A stretch of 64,000 nt of DNA from Mauremys mutica (lineage: Eukaryota > Chordata > Testudines > Geoemydidae). Below the pieces are notes generated by a model. That model made no database searches and was not told where the DNA came from. It was given only the letters and a program-made list of their open reading frames with translations. Each line of letters begins with the position of its first letter. The stretch's first letter is position 1. The stretch is taken from NCBI RefSeq assembly GCF_020497125.1, contig NC_059081.1:19935105-19999104 (forward strand), written 5' to 3'. Positions 33,843-46,303 of the stretch are shown here, in pieces. The translations under genes were made by a program, and so were the position numbers.

Positions 33843-34927
33843 AGGCCCATTTAATTTTGATCACACATTTACCATAGGTGAAAACTTACTCTGAAACATC
33901 GGTTATCTACCATTATTGAAGGCAGGATATGGTACTTGATAGATCAATGGTACGGTAGGGTAAATTGTACATTCCACCATCAAAAATTACATTTGCTGAC
34001 AATCTCATCGCACAGATTTGAGAAAATGGAAAAATAAATAACAGTATTAATCTAGGCACCATCTTCCTATACCTTCTGTGATATCAGAGAGGAATTCTTT
34101 GTTTGTTTTGTACATTTTATTAGATTTCATATTTACCTAACATTGTCAGCACTCACAATAATAGTAACAAAACCTGCAGAGATTAAGTATCCTTATGTAT
34201 ACTATGAATAATAATCAATCTTAATTGTTTCCTTTACTTGAGAGATTAGAATTTATTAGGTTTTATTTATTTATAAACCTTACAATACTATTTATTTATT
34301 TATTTATGGACATTTAGGTACATAATCGCCTATAAAAATCTCTTTGATATTTCATTTCATTTTGGCAATTCATAAATACATGAAGTTGAAATATATCTTT
34401 AAATAATATTAAAATTGTGACCCAAATTGAAGTTACAGCAGCATGAAATCCGGACAACCTGCCAAGCTAAATTTGAATTTCCTAATTTTGATGATTTATG
34501 GCATAATCTGAACACTAAACATATTCTTATGCTGAATATTTTTCTGAATTTCCAGCAGGGTTTTCTTTTTAAATACAAAATGGGGTGGGAAGAGGGAGAC
34601 TGACTTTATCATTCTGATTGGAAAGGGGCAAACACACAGAGCTACAATAACTTAAAAACTCTTGTATTTTATCACACCACGTTTAAGCAATGAGATTTGG
34701 TGGATGATGGTGTTATGGCAAGATAAGCACTCCCCCTTCCCCCCCCCCCGAGGTGTACTGAGACAGAGTGTAGCTGATTACCTCTAACTCCCTTGGGATG
34801 TAATTATTTCATGATAACTATGCTGTTGGAGCGGCCTTATTGCTGTTATCAAATTTCTTTCAGCTTTATATCTAAACACATTAAACAATGACTTTGGCAA
34901 CTGTGAGGTCCACTGAGATTAATCTAC
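33843..34927. other. No gene; TATT microsatellite
   Basis: TATTTATT-type repeat at about 34288-34308 and a C run at 34740-34749. Otherwise unique AT-rich sequence. Confidence 0.5.
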
Positions 34928-35054
34928 CTTTTCACAATGTTTAATTGGCAGTTGGAATATTTCTTCAAGTCTGGTTTTAATTTTTCTAAAATTCCTGCAG
35001 GAATTTCTTCTTGTAGCTGGAACAACAGAGGATTCTGATGGCATCCAAATGTAT
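34928..35054 (-). CDS. Possible orphan exon of an unidentified gene
   Basis: On the minus strand, acceptor ATCTTTGTGCATTTCAG precedes a 127-nt open stretch closed by donor AAAAG|GTAGAT. The only open phase reads TFGCHQNPLLFQLQEEIPAG, continues about 20 more residues, and includes LEKLKPDLKKY near the end. Composition is protein-like and partly amphipathic, and no stop occurs until the donor, where the next codon would be TAG. The exon is two bases out of phase at each end. I do not recognise the protein, and no neighbouring exon was found within the window. A chance open stretch in AT-rich DNA is quite possible. Confidence 0.33.
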
Positions 35055-38000
35055 CTGAAATGCACAAAGATGAATATAAAATATGTGTAAAGTAGGCTAA
35101 ATTAGAAAAGTAATCTGGTTAGCTAACACAGATTCCAAAGTAAGACTCTGACCTTGCAAACACTTATGCTCATGCTTAGAGTTTAACACACTAGTGTTTG
35201 CATCGTCAGGGCTCATGCAGGTATCCAATGTACCCAACTCTTTCCTTTTTATTTAGGTCCTTATCAGCTTGTCGGTGAGAGATACAGAAAAGTACATAAG
35301 CAAAAGACTGAACTCAAATTTAAACACAAGGGTCTGATTCTACAAACACTTACCTATATGAATGATTCCATTTCATGCAAACATTTCCAGTAACAGTGGA
35401 ACTACTAACATGAGTAAGGATTACTCACATAACCCCTAACTCTTCACTGTGATGCTCACTTTCTCCATTACTCCTCCCAGCACCTGTTAAGCAAGCGGGT
35501 GGTGTGTTCTGCAGATGGATTGGCAGTGGCAGGCACATACAGTACAGTTGTCTGTCAGACTGGAGTTTAAGCGTGTATTTGCCACCACGTCAGCCCCTAG
35601 ACCAATTTCACTTTTTAAAGGGGGGTATGATCACACAGTGATTTCACAGAAAGAGAACTAGCATGTAATTGATAATACCCGGTATAAAAATTAAACTTCT
35701 GTTTCTGATAACTTGATCTTGCATCAATAATCAAATAAAAATAATTATTCAATGAATATTTGATGTACTTTATTGTCACTTACAGTAACTCTAAAGCTTT
35801 TCCGACAATTTAAAATATGGAAAAATGGACCAAAAGTTAGAGGATTGAAGTAAATTTTATAGTTGGATGTAACAGGATGACAGGCTCTAGGACTTGCCTG
35901 TAGATGCAAGATTATTGAGCCATCATGTTTTCAGGTGTTGACCCCTGTCTGGAGATGCAGAATTATTTCTGTTAACTCCTGTAGGGCCTATTAGCTTTAA
36001 GAACAATAAAAGGTCGACGTGTCTGTTTGGAACAGAGGGAACTCTGGGATGTGATAGAGAGATTCTGCAAAAACAAGCAAAAAACTACCACCTAGGAACA
36101 GTGCTCAGAGAAAACTTAAGGTGAGCTTTTTGTCTTGTTATAAAGGACTTCAAGAAACTAATATATTTTAGACCATATCCAAAGTATGTAAACTCTCTCC
36201 AGAGCAGGGTGGGAACTCCATTGCTTGCAATCGGATAGAGATAAATTCACAAGGTTTTACATTTATTTATTTAATAAATGGTGTGTGTGGGATGGTGCTG
36301 GTGGGGTTTAGGAGTATAAGAAAAGAGACAGACCTGCACTTTGGCCCATGACATCCATATATATTAATGCTGCTATTACTGAGCTTCTGTCCATTGCACA
36401 AATCAGTTTATCTTTGCCTTTTCTCTACTCTAGCTATGCTCACTCTATCACATCTTTGTTCTCCAGCAAGTGACGCATGCAAAGATGAGATGCATTTAGT
36501 AACGTCCTAAAGTAGGAGTTGTTTGTGTTGCATTCAGAATAGATCTATGTCTAATTATATTAACACACATTCAGTCATAATATAATAATCTGATCTAGAT
36601 GACTGCTGCATTAGCACCTAATAATCTATTATGGCAGAGTTTTCATAGTGGAGGTTAACATTCTCAGGGGGATCCCCTGGAGAGCAGATAACTAAAAATG
36701 AGCAAGAACTCAATAGAATATGTATCTGAATAGTGAATTAAGATGTGGATATCACATTTTCAGTAATGAGCAGGTAAAATGATAATGGAGTGGCTCAAAA
36801 CGACTGCAGTTTGAAGTAGATTTTAATTGATAGAGACTTCTAACGTGTATGAAAACTCTGCAAGTTAAATGTTGAATCTAAGATGAGGTTGATAAGAACC
36901 CATGGCACTTTTTGCAAAAGTAAAGGCATAGGTCCAGTGAATTCTAGTCAAGTTCCATTTTGGGTAATGACATTCTGCCTGTCTAAATTCCCCCTGCAGT
37001 TTGTACTGGCTATCTTATTCTGTCCTACCTATAACTGTTATATAGAATTCCTTAAGTTCTGTCAGTCTCTGGTGTTAGTCCAGTGCAGTTAATTTTTAAA
37101 CCCTGGCCTAAATTTTATAGAGAAATGCAACACCCATGGTGAATCAAGGTTAGAATTAAACAAAATAACCCTCACTCAGTCTGGAAACCCAGACTGTTTT
37201 ATTACCTCATGAAATTGTGGCAATATGTGAAGCATAAAACAGACTTGCACTGTACGTATGCTGAAGGTGGAAGCTAATAAGATGTCACAAGAAGAACATG
37301 GAATAATTAAAAAAAAATCTTTCTGGGTAAACTGAAATGCTGGGTGACCGTGTGGGGAAAAGGGGAAAGGGCAGCATTTTACCCTGGGTGGGCTCCTGGG
37401 TAAGAGAGAAGGACCATCTCAGTCCTTGCTCTCAGAAAAACTGAAGATTGCTCCATCCTAGCACCTCTTCTGATTTCCAGGGTCACAAATCGGCCCCTAA
37501 AGAGGCAACGGAGAAGCAGAGCTTGTGCTGCTAGCAAGCTGTACTAGAGGCAACAGGCTGAATCCTCAAAAGTGCTAGTGGATCATTCACGCACCTCTGC
37601 ATGCCAAGAAACTCAAGCAGAGATTTCGCCTCTTGCAAATAAGGAGAAAAATCTCTTGTCACTTATCTGAAATTGTTAGCACATACATGTTAACTGCAAA
37701 ATATTAGAAATTCTCTTTTCCAACCTGCCAGCACCTGAGTTCAGGATTTTACTGGAGAACCTAATGGTACCTGTAGGCCAGTGGCCCTAATCCTCAACTT
37801 GGGAAAAGTAGTCAGCCATACCCACATTAGTTTCTGTCCCTTTCAAGGCTCTGTTTATTATCTTTCCAAAAAAAGAAAGAAAGAAAAATGTGCAAAAGTA
37901 ACACAAACAATCAGGTCCGCTAGTCTCCAGTAGCTACCAAGTGGGATCTTCTGCAATTATGGGGGTGGGGGTGAGAGGAGGAGAAAGGGGATTTCTCACA

Positions 38001-38334
38001 GGGCCCATTTTCAGGAGCCTCTTGCTCTGGTTACAGAAAAGCCTGCTCCCTCCTGGTTCTCCCCACAGTGCTGGGCCCTCTTTCAGACTGTCCAGCTGAG
38101 ATTGTGGGCCACTCATGAGGTAGTGGTCAGCTGATTCCTAGCACCTGCCTGCTGGCTTCTTTCTGGAGCAGGATCAGCTGCTCCCTGACCTCATACTCCC
38201 TTGGCTACTAAAGAGCAGCTCACCCTGTTCTAGTACCCTTTTAAGCTTATACCTAAAACACAGCAGAGAGTTGTCATGCTTTCCAGTTATTTGTATGTGT
38301 CTGATGTCACCCTGTGTTTTAGTAGAAATGGTAA
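35055..38334. other. Mostly unrecognised; MITE relic and possible LTR
   Basis: CCTTGCAAACACTTATGC to GTTTGCATCGTCAGGGC at 35130-35225 is a degenerate palindromic MITE. From 35868 (TGTAACAGGATGACAGG) to about 36350 the sequence has AATAAA words at 36006 and 36275 and might be an LTR, but this is weak. A short GAAA repeat lies near 37870. No gene is supported. Confidence 0.45.
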
Positions 38335-38800
38335 TTAATTACAATTTAATAGTGTCAAGTGCAAAGTTATACACTTACGGACTAATAACAAGGATTCTGC
38401 TATAAGCTGGAGGCTCATCAGTTTGGAAACAACAGAGGAAAAGAACTTGGGTATTGTGGGTCAATCACAGGATGACTATGAATCAGCAATATGATGTGGC
38501 TGAGAACAAGTTAAATGCTACCCTAAAATATATCCAGCTAGGTAGATATAGGGAACCATTGGTGCCATTGTACAGGTCACTGGTCAGGCCTTGTTTGGAA
38601 TATAGCTCTGGTCACCTATGTTCAAGAAAGATGAATTCAAACTGGAACAGGTGCAGAGAGCTGCTAGGGTGATCAGGAGAATGGCAGGGCTATTTTACAA
38701 GAGGATATTAATGGAGTTTGCTTTGTTTAGCCTAACAAGATAAAGGCTGGGAGGAGATATGATTGCTCTCTAGATAAATTCTTTCTTTTTTAGAGAGCCT
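38335..38800 (+). mobile_element. CR1 reverse transcriptase C-terminal fragment
   Basis: Frames give MTMNQQYDVAENKLNATLKY, then LVPLYRSLVRPCLEYSS, equivalent to the region downstream of motif C in CR1. Frameshifted and more diverged than the 28.4-kb copy, so probably an older subfamily. Confidence 0.8.
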
Positions 38801-39008
38801 ACCAACACCAGGATTCAGCCTCTACAATGTGTTTATAATTCTAAGGCTAGCCATATACAATGTCAGGAGTGGTCTCATACACATTGTTAATAATGCTTTA
38901 TCAGTACTATTCGGATAACACCCTACATGTGCCAGGGAGGGCAAAGAGCTGTTTATGCTAAAGGACAATATTGACACAAGAACAAATGGATATAAACTGG
39001 CTATGAAT

Positions 39009-39190
39009 AAATTGGGGGTCCTGCGTTCAATTCCTGACTCTGCCACAAATTGCATGCGGCCTTGGGCAAATCATTGGTCTCTGTGCCTCGGATCCCTCTC
39101 TAACATGCAGATATTTAATACTTCTCTCTTTCACAGAGGTGTTGTGAGGATATATTTATAAATGTTTGTGAGGCACTTCAATTGAGAGAG
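39009..39190 (+). repeat. CORE-SINE/MIR-like relic
   Basis: TTCAATTCCTGACTCTGCC, GCCTTGGGCAAATCATT and GAGGTGTTGTGAGGATATA follow the MIR order. Confidence 0.65.
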
Positions 39191-41520
39191 AGATACTGTA
39201 CCTAGACAGATACTTTTTAAGAAAACAAGCAACAGACAAAAGGTTGGGGAGAGGGATGCAATCAAAATACTTGTACTGTACAGTAAAACTTATTTTAGAT
39301 CAAATATAAACTCAGGATTAGATCCGTAGCTGGAGTAAATCAGTGTAATTCTATTGCCATCACAGGAGCTGATTTACTGAGTGCAGGGGACTGGACTAGC
39401 TGACCTTCAGTCCCATGCTTCTGTGATTTCTGTTCTTTACATTGTCTTGTATGATACCTCTTCAGCCAGGCATCAAGTGCAAATTCTGTTGCTTAACAAG
39501 AAAAGAGAACATTGTGTGCTTTAGAAAATAAAATGGTTTCCCCTCTCCTTTGAAAACATGGCACATACAGAGCCAAATCAATGACATGAATTCCTGAGCA
39601 TTGAAGGTATTACAAAAACATCACCAATGATCTGCCAACACAAAATTCAGAATGATTCAGCAGGTGAGCATATGCACATAAACCAGTAAATGCAAAAGCG
39701 TTTCTGGTCCCCTCCACTTGGTCTGAATCCTTGGCGATGTTTCTGTAACAGACTTTTGGGCTCTACTAAATGTATTTTGTTTCTCTAAACATCAGGAATA
39801 GAGATTAGCCTGAACCAAAACCACAGATCCTAACCCTCATGCTTCTGAACTCTGAGGAAGTTCTGATCCTGATCTGGCATAGAGGCAGGTACCAGAGAAG
39901 GGTCCAAGATTAAAAGTTTTGGTTAGAATTTTGTTCTTACTTTGTCCTTGGTCTTCCATTTATTTGCTTTCATCTCTGAGATTTGTCACTAGGATTTCTT
40001 TTTAATAGGTAGAGCATTCAATTCTAAAGGGATTTCCAAAGGGGAAAATTCTGACTCGCACTCCAGTGGGGATATGTGCATGGGTGGGATTACAGGATCC
40101 AGCCCGTGGATGGAGTTTTCGTATCTTTTTGTGACCTTCGCTTGTACCATAAGGATCTAAGTGTTCCAAACTGTCCATGTTAGCTAAGTATAAAGAACTG
40201 TGTGTCAGAGTTTCAGGGTTTATTCATCATTTTAAACTTCTTGATGTAGAAAGATGTGGCCTAAATCAAATCTTTTGGAACAATTTTGATGTGGCTTCTT
40301 TGAATGCATGCTATTAAAATGCAGGCAGTAGCAGGTATGCTAGTTGACAATCCATATTTGGTTGCCTTTTACAATAACGATGGCTGAAAATGTCACTGCC
40401 ATTATACAGCACATTTTATGCTATTTGTGTAATGCCCTTAAGCATCCTTTCCTGCTAAATAGAACTGCAAATTACTGGACCTGGGTAATCTTCTCTCAGC
40501 AGCTTGGTATTTATTTTAATTGTCAGACCAATTATTGCAGCCTTCTGGTGGATTTGTGAATATTGCTTTGTGGACAACTAAGGAAGAACATTAAAAAATC
40601 TTCTAGGAATTAATATTTTTGAAAGAACTATATAAAATATTTTTTAAAAAGTTTAGGGCCCAATGCCATCAAAATATTTTTTATCACCTGCAGACTAGTA
40701 TGTACCCTCTCCTGATTGGGGGAAATAATTTAATATGATTGTAGAAAGTTTGCTTTTTATTTGCTGACATCCCATATAGTGCAGGAAATATAAACTGGTT
40801 GTAGGAGGTCATGAAAGAAGTTTAAAAGCTTTGGTAAATTTATCAGCCTGGGCTGAAAATCATTTCAGTGAGTTCTTATAAACAGGGTCAATGGGATCTC
40901 TCTTGTAATGGGCTATGAAGTCTTCAAGTGCACTTTTCCTCAGTCTTAAAACTCTCGTACTCAAGGCCATGTACTCTTTTAAAGTCTGCAAAGAACCACT
41001 GCAAGAGTGAGAGAATTTATGCTGATAGAGAGAAGCGGTGACTTAGACCAAAAGTCTAACCTCTCCAAATGACTAGAAGGATAGTGACTGGATAATGCAG
41101 TAAATGTCAGAGTGCAAGCCAATCATTTTAAATCTAAACCCTGTTTTTATCAAGTGTGAGGTCTTAATGACTTCAAAGGCTAGAAACCTGATCTTGTAAT
41201 GCTTGTTGTGCTTCATGAAAACCTTATTTTCTGTATCCCTGGGTGTTATGTCAAAGTGTTCAGGGAAAGCAGGTACAGGTAGACTAGAGTGAAAGGGGGA
41301 ATGCTGTTGGTGGTAGGAAATTATTAAAATGATGGTTAGGTTTCCTTCCATCTCATATTTCATTTAGAAATGTGAGAAATTGAACAGAATAACTTGCATT
41401 AAAATGTATATATAATAAAAAAAATAAGCTTAAAGTCTCATTCTGCAAATACTGTTGGTCAGAGTGCTCAGTACCATGATAAATTCCATTGACTTCAATG
41501 GAATTAGTCACAGTAGTAAC
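39191..41520. other. No gene; minor relics
   Basis: A palindromic MITE relic at about 39310-39375 (GTAAATCAGTGTAATTC) and another at 41440-41520 (CATTGACTTCAATGG). Otherwise unique AT-rich sequence. Confidence 0.5.
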
Positions 41521-41523
41521 TAA

Positions 41524-41819
41524 GGCCATGTCTACTCTTACCCGGGATCGACACTGCTGCGATCGATGCAGCGGGGGGTCAATTTAGCGGGCCTAGTGAA
41601 GACCTGCTATATCGACTGCAAAGTGCTCTCTGGTCGACTCCGGTATTCCACCGGAAAGAGAAGATTAAGGTAAGTCGATGGGAGAGTGTCTCCCATCGAT
41701 GCAGCATTGTATAGACACCGCAGTAAGTCGACCTAAACTACATCGACTCCAGCTACGTTATATATGTAGCCAGAGTAGCATAACTTAGGTCGACTTACTG
41801 CGGTAGTGTAGACAAGGCC
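41524..41819. mobile_element. Harbinger-type MITE, 296 bp
   Basis: GGCCATGTCTAC and GTAGACAAGGCC are inverted ends. The interior is rich in GTCGAC words and forms long imperfect hairpins (GGTCGACTTACTGCGG near the right end mirrors CCGCAGTAAGTCGACC at about 41720). Flanks TAA and TAG fit a decayed three-base duplication. Related to the outer element at 45580-46456. Confidence 0.85.
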
Positions 41820-42574
41820 TAGCATTGTATTGGTCCTTAATTTGTCTCCCTTGTGCTCATTCTTCCTTCTCTAACCCCTTTCCCATCTTGTGCTTCATCA
41901 TGTGTCTTTTCCTGTGTCTCACATAGAAATTTCTAAGTACCCGAATTTTATGAGAGTTTGTGTTTACAAGTCATTCCAACATTTCAGGCAAAAATCATCA
42001 AATTGATTGGCTACGTATAGCTGTATGGTAATATAACGATTACAGAATCTTTTGGTTTTCATTGCTGAACAATGAGCACAACCAGAGATAGACTAAATTG
42101 AACGCTAAGGTAAGGAGACTTTGGTCCAAATGAGTTCAATGGGACTATTCACGTTTAACTTAATCATGTGCTTAAGTCTTTACAGGATTGGGGCCTTTGG
42201 GTAGAATTTTGTCTTAACCTTTATAAGAAATGATTTCTTCTAACTTCTTTTGTGACATTAACCCCTTAATTCTTCCAATATGCCTAACAGGAATTAGAGT
42301 ACCTTGGTGTAGACTTTACCCATTAACCAACTCCAGGTTTTAATACTCTTTCATAAGTGGGGTTTGGGATGCAGAGCACATTAATTAGCTAAATAGCTTT
42401 CAGCTGTAACTTTTTTTCAGACACACATTTATTTCTCTCCCAAAAGTTTCTCCAAAATGACAATCCACACTAAGTACAATTACTATGTTTCCCATCCCAA
42501 AGGGGAATGGATGTTTTTCTTCTAAGAACTAAAATTCTGTATGGAAAAAAATGGTGCGTACAAGATAATGGAAT
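41820..42574. other. No gene; MITE relic
   Basis: GTTCAATGGGACTATTCACG with GGATTGGGGCC at 42110-42200 is a decayed palindromic MITE. Confidence 0.5.
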
Positions 42575-42690
42575 ATTTTATTTCACTTAAACACCAGGGA
42601 AAACTTCTTGACAGCATGCCTACTAAACAGTGGAATAGTCTCCCATGGGAAGTGATGGATGCTCCTTGGCTTATGGCAGATGTGATCTGG
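42575..42690 (+). mobile_element. CR1 extreme C-terminal fragment
   Basis: The frame reads QGKLLDSMPTKQWNSLPWEV, matching the terminal segment of CR1 ORF2 (compare HWNKLPREVVESPSL at 29.6 kb). Confidence 0.65.
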
Positions 42691-43618
42691 CTGATGCCTC
42701 CTTTTAGCAACCAAGAAAGGTTAGATGTCCAGGCTGATTCTCTTAGATCTTATCAGAACTGTCGCTAGTTTTCAAATATACCACCCAGGACACTTTGCTG
42801 AAGTTCCCAAGCTGGGGTAGACAGTATCGCTCCTGAATTGTTCAGCTCTTTCCTTTAGGAAAGTAGTATTAGGCAATTGCAGTTGAGTGGGTGTGCTGTT
42901 AGTACAGTCCCAAGGGTTCTCTCCCTCGTCAGGGCCAGCTGCTTTTGCAGCTATTGTGGGTTTCTGCAGGCTGCCCCTCTCCATAGAACAGGGATTTTTG
43001 GCACCTTCCCTCCACCCCAGGATTACTTTCATGGGACCTCCATTCTGGATTAAGTCAGTGGATGAATTAGCTCTACTGTCCGAAGACACTGGTAATTTGA
43101 TGCAGTCTATCAAACCCTACATTACATGAGAGCTTGTCCATACCAACATCAAAAGGAAATTTCATATGAAGGACTTAAACTTCTGTTACCAAATGTCAGT
43201 AATTGATAAGGGCCATCATATCATGAGTTTGGCCAGTTGGTAGCTATGCTCTTGATCCTGTTATGACCATGCTGTGGCTAAAATTTCTGTACTAGATGAA
43301 CAGTGTAAAGAGAAGATTCTGTACAGATAGAAATGTAATTTACTGATCAGCATGTGGTTCTGCTGGAGCTGAAGGACATAGTTGGCACAAGCCAAAAGCA
43401 GTCAGCACCAGCACTTAAAACAATGGCCATCTTGTTTTTAATATCGCTCTGTATGTCCAGCAGTAAAAGAAAAGCAGCCTTCCAGAGGAATAGAAGAGAC
43501 TGGCCTGTAATGGGAAACTACATTCATTGTAATAGAGGAGAGAGATGATTTGGGTTTTATTTCCAAATGTCTCCCACAAGGGCTAGGATTGCTTTCAATC
43601 TACAGCCATAGTTAGAGC
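42691..43618. other. No recognised feature
   Basis: Overlapping open frames on both strands at 42772-43129 have no recognisable motif and look like chance or an unknown repeat. Confidence 0.45.
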
Positions 43619-43983
43619 TTGTTGGGAATTTTCCATCAAAATTTTTTGCCAAAAGTTTTTGACTTGGGAAAATGGAAATAAAATGTTTGTTTTTGGGTTG
43701 GTTTGGCCCAAATTGAAACACATCGAGATGGCTCCATCCGACATTAATCTCTCTGTGTCAGAACTGCTGTGGTGCCTCATGTCCCCATTCTCCCCAATGG
43801 TTTGAACTCCCTGGCTGGACTACATGTCCCACGATTCTCCATGGTCTCCTCTCTGACTGAGCTGCCATGGTGCATCATGGCTTAGTCCACAGAAAGTTTT
43901 GATATTTTGACTTTGTCCCAATTTGGGACAAAAACAAATGTCGAAATAGCAGGACTTCCCATGGGATGGAAATTCAGATTTCT
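43619..43983. mobile_element. MITE with TTTCCATC ends
   Basis: GGGAATTTTCCATC at the left is mirrored by GATGGAAATTCAGATTTC at the right. Internal arms AAAAGTTTTTGACTTGGG and TTGTCCCAATTTGGGAC add inverted structure. No target duplication could be fixed. Confidence 0.55.
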
Positions 43984-45225
43984 AATAATCTCTAATAATA
44001 ATTTACTTGCCAAGACTCCTGAGGTTACCAAGTTTTTGGCTTCTGGCTGGGGTCTCCTATGCCCTGGGGAGTTAGTAGGGGAGGAGGCACAGGAGAAGAG
44101 ACATGGTAGGTGGTGGAGGGAACAAAGAATGAGAAGAGGGAGATGCCCAAGAGGTGTGGGTGGGATCTTGCATTGGTCTGTAGAAAGATTAGAATGTTAT
44201 CCTTTACTAATCCTAAATACTGAACCTTTAGAGATTCTTCCAGATGTGTGTTTTTTTAATGTTATGGTGGTGGGTGGTGGCAGTGGGTTTGATATGCTCT
44301 TTTATGCCTTTGTGATGCCATGTCATCAGATAATGATAGACAGAATGTAACATTAAGTGGATTTTTTTAGTCTGCTAGGATTCCAAGTGTTAAAAAATTG
44401 TCTGAAAACTTTGTCCCTAATCTTTTAAGATATCAGTATAAAAATTTACCAGAACTCAGGAGATATTCTTATAGAAACCCACCTACACCTGAGTACCAGA
44501 AATTCACCAGAAACCTTCAGTGGTCAGATGCACTTCAAATAATGTTTTTGTGAAAAGTGATGAGAAATGTATAATAAAACCACAGCAAAATGTTTTTAGT
44601 AACATGTTCCAGTAAGTGAACCATTGAAAATTAAGTACTTAAATTAAATGAGCTGAACAACAAACTTTACCAAGCATGGGACAACAAATAGCTTCCTTTT
44701 TCTTTCCAAGCTTCCTTCTCTCTAGCATGTCTATAAAAAGATAATGGTCCAAATTCATCCCTGGTGTAGCTCAGTTGACATCAACACAGTTAGAGCAAAG
44801 ATTAATTTAGCCTGATGTGTCAAACATCACCATGTTCTAAGTCCCAAATTACTTTTTAATATAAGAAATGCCTTCATATTCCCTATTTGCATACCTCCAT
44901 ACCCTATTTGCTTGTTAGGGGTTGTATTTTTTTCATGTGCTTGCACAATTTATCGCACTATTCAGTAAGAACGGTTTAGGGTTCAATCCTATATTCCTTA
45001 TGCAGGCCAAATCCCTTTGCGTAGAGTTCAGGATTAGGCCCTTGGGAAGGAACATGATTATACTTTTGTCCCCAGTGGAAGTCTTTTGGTATATCCACAG
45101 GTGAAAGAAAAAGCACTGTAGCCACTTCTGCATTTGCCACTCACTCTTCTTTTAGAGAGGACACTTTAATTTGGGGGCATTGGTAACATGGATGATGATT
45201 TTATCTCCTATCCCATCCTCACTTA
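43984..45225. other. No gene; palindromic MITE relics
   Basis: Relics at about 44745-44815 (GTCCAAATTCATCCCTGG) and 44980-45042 (AATCCTATATTCC to TTCAGGATTAGGCCC). The 147-codon frame at 43907-44350 starts in the MITE and has no recognisable motif. Confidence 0.45.
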
Positions 45226-45362
45226 GGCCCCAATTTAGGACGGCATCTTTCTTCAGGACAGTATTTAAGTATGGGCTTAACTTTAAGCATGTGCTTAAAT
45301 AGCTGCTTTCCTGTATAGGGATGGACTTAAGCATGAACTTTAGTGCTTTCCTGAATTGGAGC
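45226..45362. repeat. Palindromic MITE relic
   Basis: GGGCTTAACTTTAAGCATGTG lies near the axis. The two halves, GGACAGTATTTAAGTATG and GGATGGACTTAAGCATGAAC, repeat the same motif. Same family as 10129-10219. Confidence 0.6.
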
Positions 45363-45635
45363 ATTCATAATTTCTACTTTTCTTTGTCCTTTTTCATTTT
45401 ACAGAGTTTTTCTCTCTGTAGGTTCAATTCATTCCACTTCCACCACTACTTGGTGTCCCCCTGTAGCACATGCTGAAGTTCTTTGCTGAATCAAGGCCTA
45501 TGACTGTAAATGTCGGGTACAAGATGATTTTTATGCTTAAATTTAATCTGTGAACAAAAAATGATGTTACAAATGCAGAAAGGCCTAATCCCCTTTAGCA
45601 GGGATTGATTGACAGCAGAGTGCTGTCTGGTCAAC

Positions 45636-45982
45636 CCTGGTACCAGGGCCGGCTTTAGGCCGATTCCCCCAATTCCCTTGAATTGAGCCCTGCGCCTAAG
45701 AGGGCCCCGTGCCCGCGCCTAAAAGGGCCCCCCCTTAAAGAAGAGCTCCAAACTTAGGCGCCTTTTTAATTTTTACTCACTTGGGAGCAGTCTGGGTCTT
45801 CAGTGGCACTTCGGCGGAGGGTCCTTCACTCGCTCCGGGTCTTCGGCAGTATTTTGGCAGCAGGTCCTTCAGTGCCGCGGAAGACCCGGAGTGAGAGAAG
45901 GACCAGCCGCTGAAGTGCCGGCAAAGACCTGGACCACCGCCGGGTATTTGAATTGGGCCCCACACTTCCTAAAGCCTGGTAC
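45636..45982. mobile_element. hAT MITE, right terminus incomplete
   Basis: Begins CAGGGCCGGCTTTAGGCC at 45644. CCTGGTAC flanks it on both sides (45636-45643 and 45975-45982). The right side ends CCTAAAG where the inverse of the left end would be CCTAAAGCCGGCCCTG, so the last few bases have been lost or merged with the duplication. Interior rich in GGGCCC and CGCC words, similar to the 33-kb element. Confidence 0.75.
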
Positions 45983-46001
45983 TCCAGCTCTCAGAGAAGA
46001 A

Positions 46002-46303
46002 TAAGGGTAGGTCTACACTTACCGCGCAGGTCGACGCGGTGAGTTCAACTTCTCGGAGTTCGAACTATCGCATCTAATCTAGACGCGATAGTTAGAACTC
46101 CCCGTGCGCTCCAGTCGACTCCGGAACTCCACCACTGCAAATGGCGGTGGCGGAGTCGACCTTGGAGCCGCGGACTTCGATCCCGCGGCATCTGGACGGG
46201 TAAGTAGTTCAAACTAGGGTACTTCGAGTTCAGCTATGTTATTTGCGTAGCTGAACTTGCATACCCTAGTTCGACCCCCGCCCTTAGTGTAGACCAGGCC
46301 TTA
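46002..46303. mobile_element. Inner Harbinger-type MITE, 296 bp
   Basis: The element is 46005-46300, with ends GGGTAGGTCTACACT and AGTGTAGACCAGGCC, flanked by TAA at 46002-46004 and TTA at 46301-46303. The interior has paired arms such as GAACTATCGCATC and GATGCGATAG-like inverses. Its right end is the same as that of the 4.87-kb Harbinger at 13.6 kb, so that family's transposase is a likely mobiliser. Confidence 0.85.

Noticed and set aside
35868..36350. LTR starting TGTAACAGG
   Set aside because: Only the start and AATAAA words fit; no paired LTR, target duplication or related copy in the window.
43907..44350. Plus-strand 147-codon frame
   Set aside because: Starts in a MITE, has no recognisable motif and has low-complexity Gly/Arg-rich stretches.
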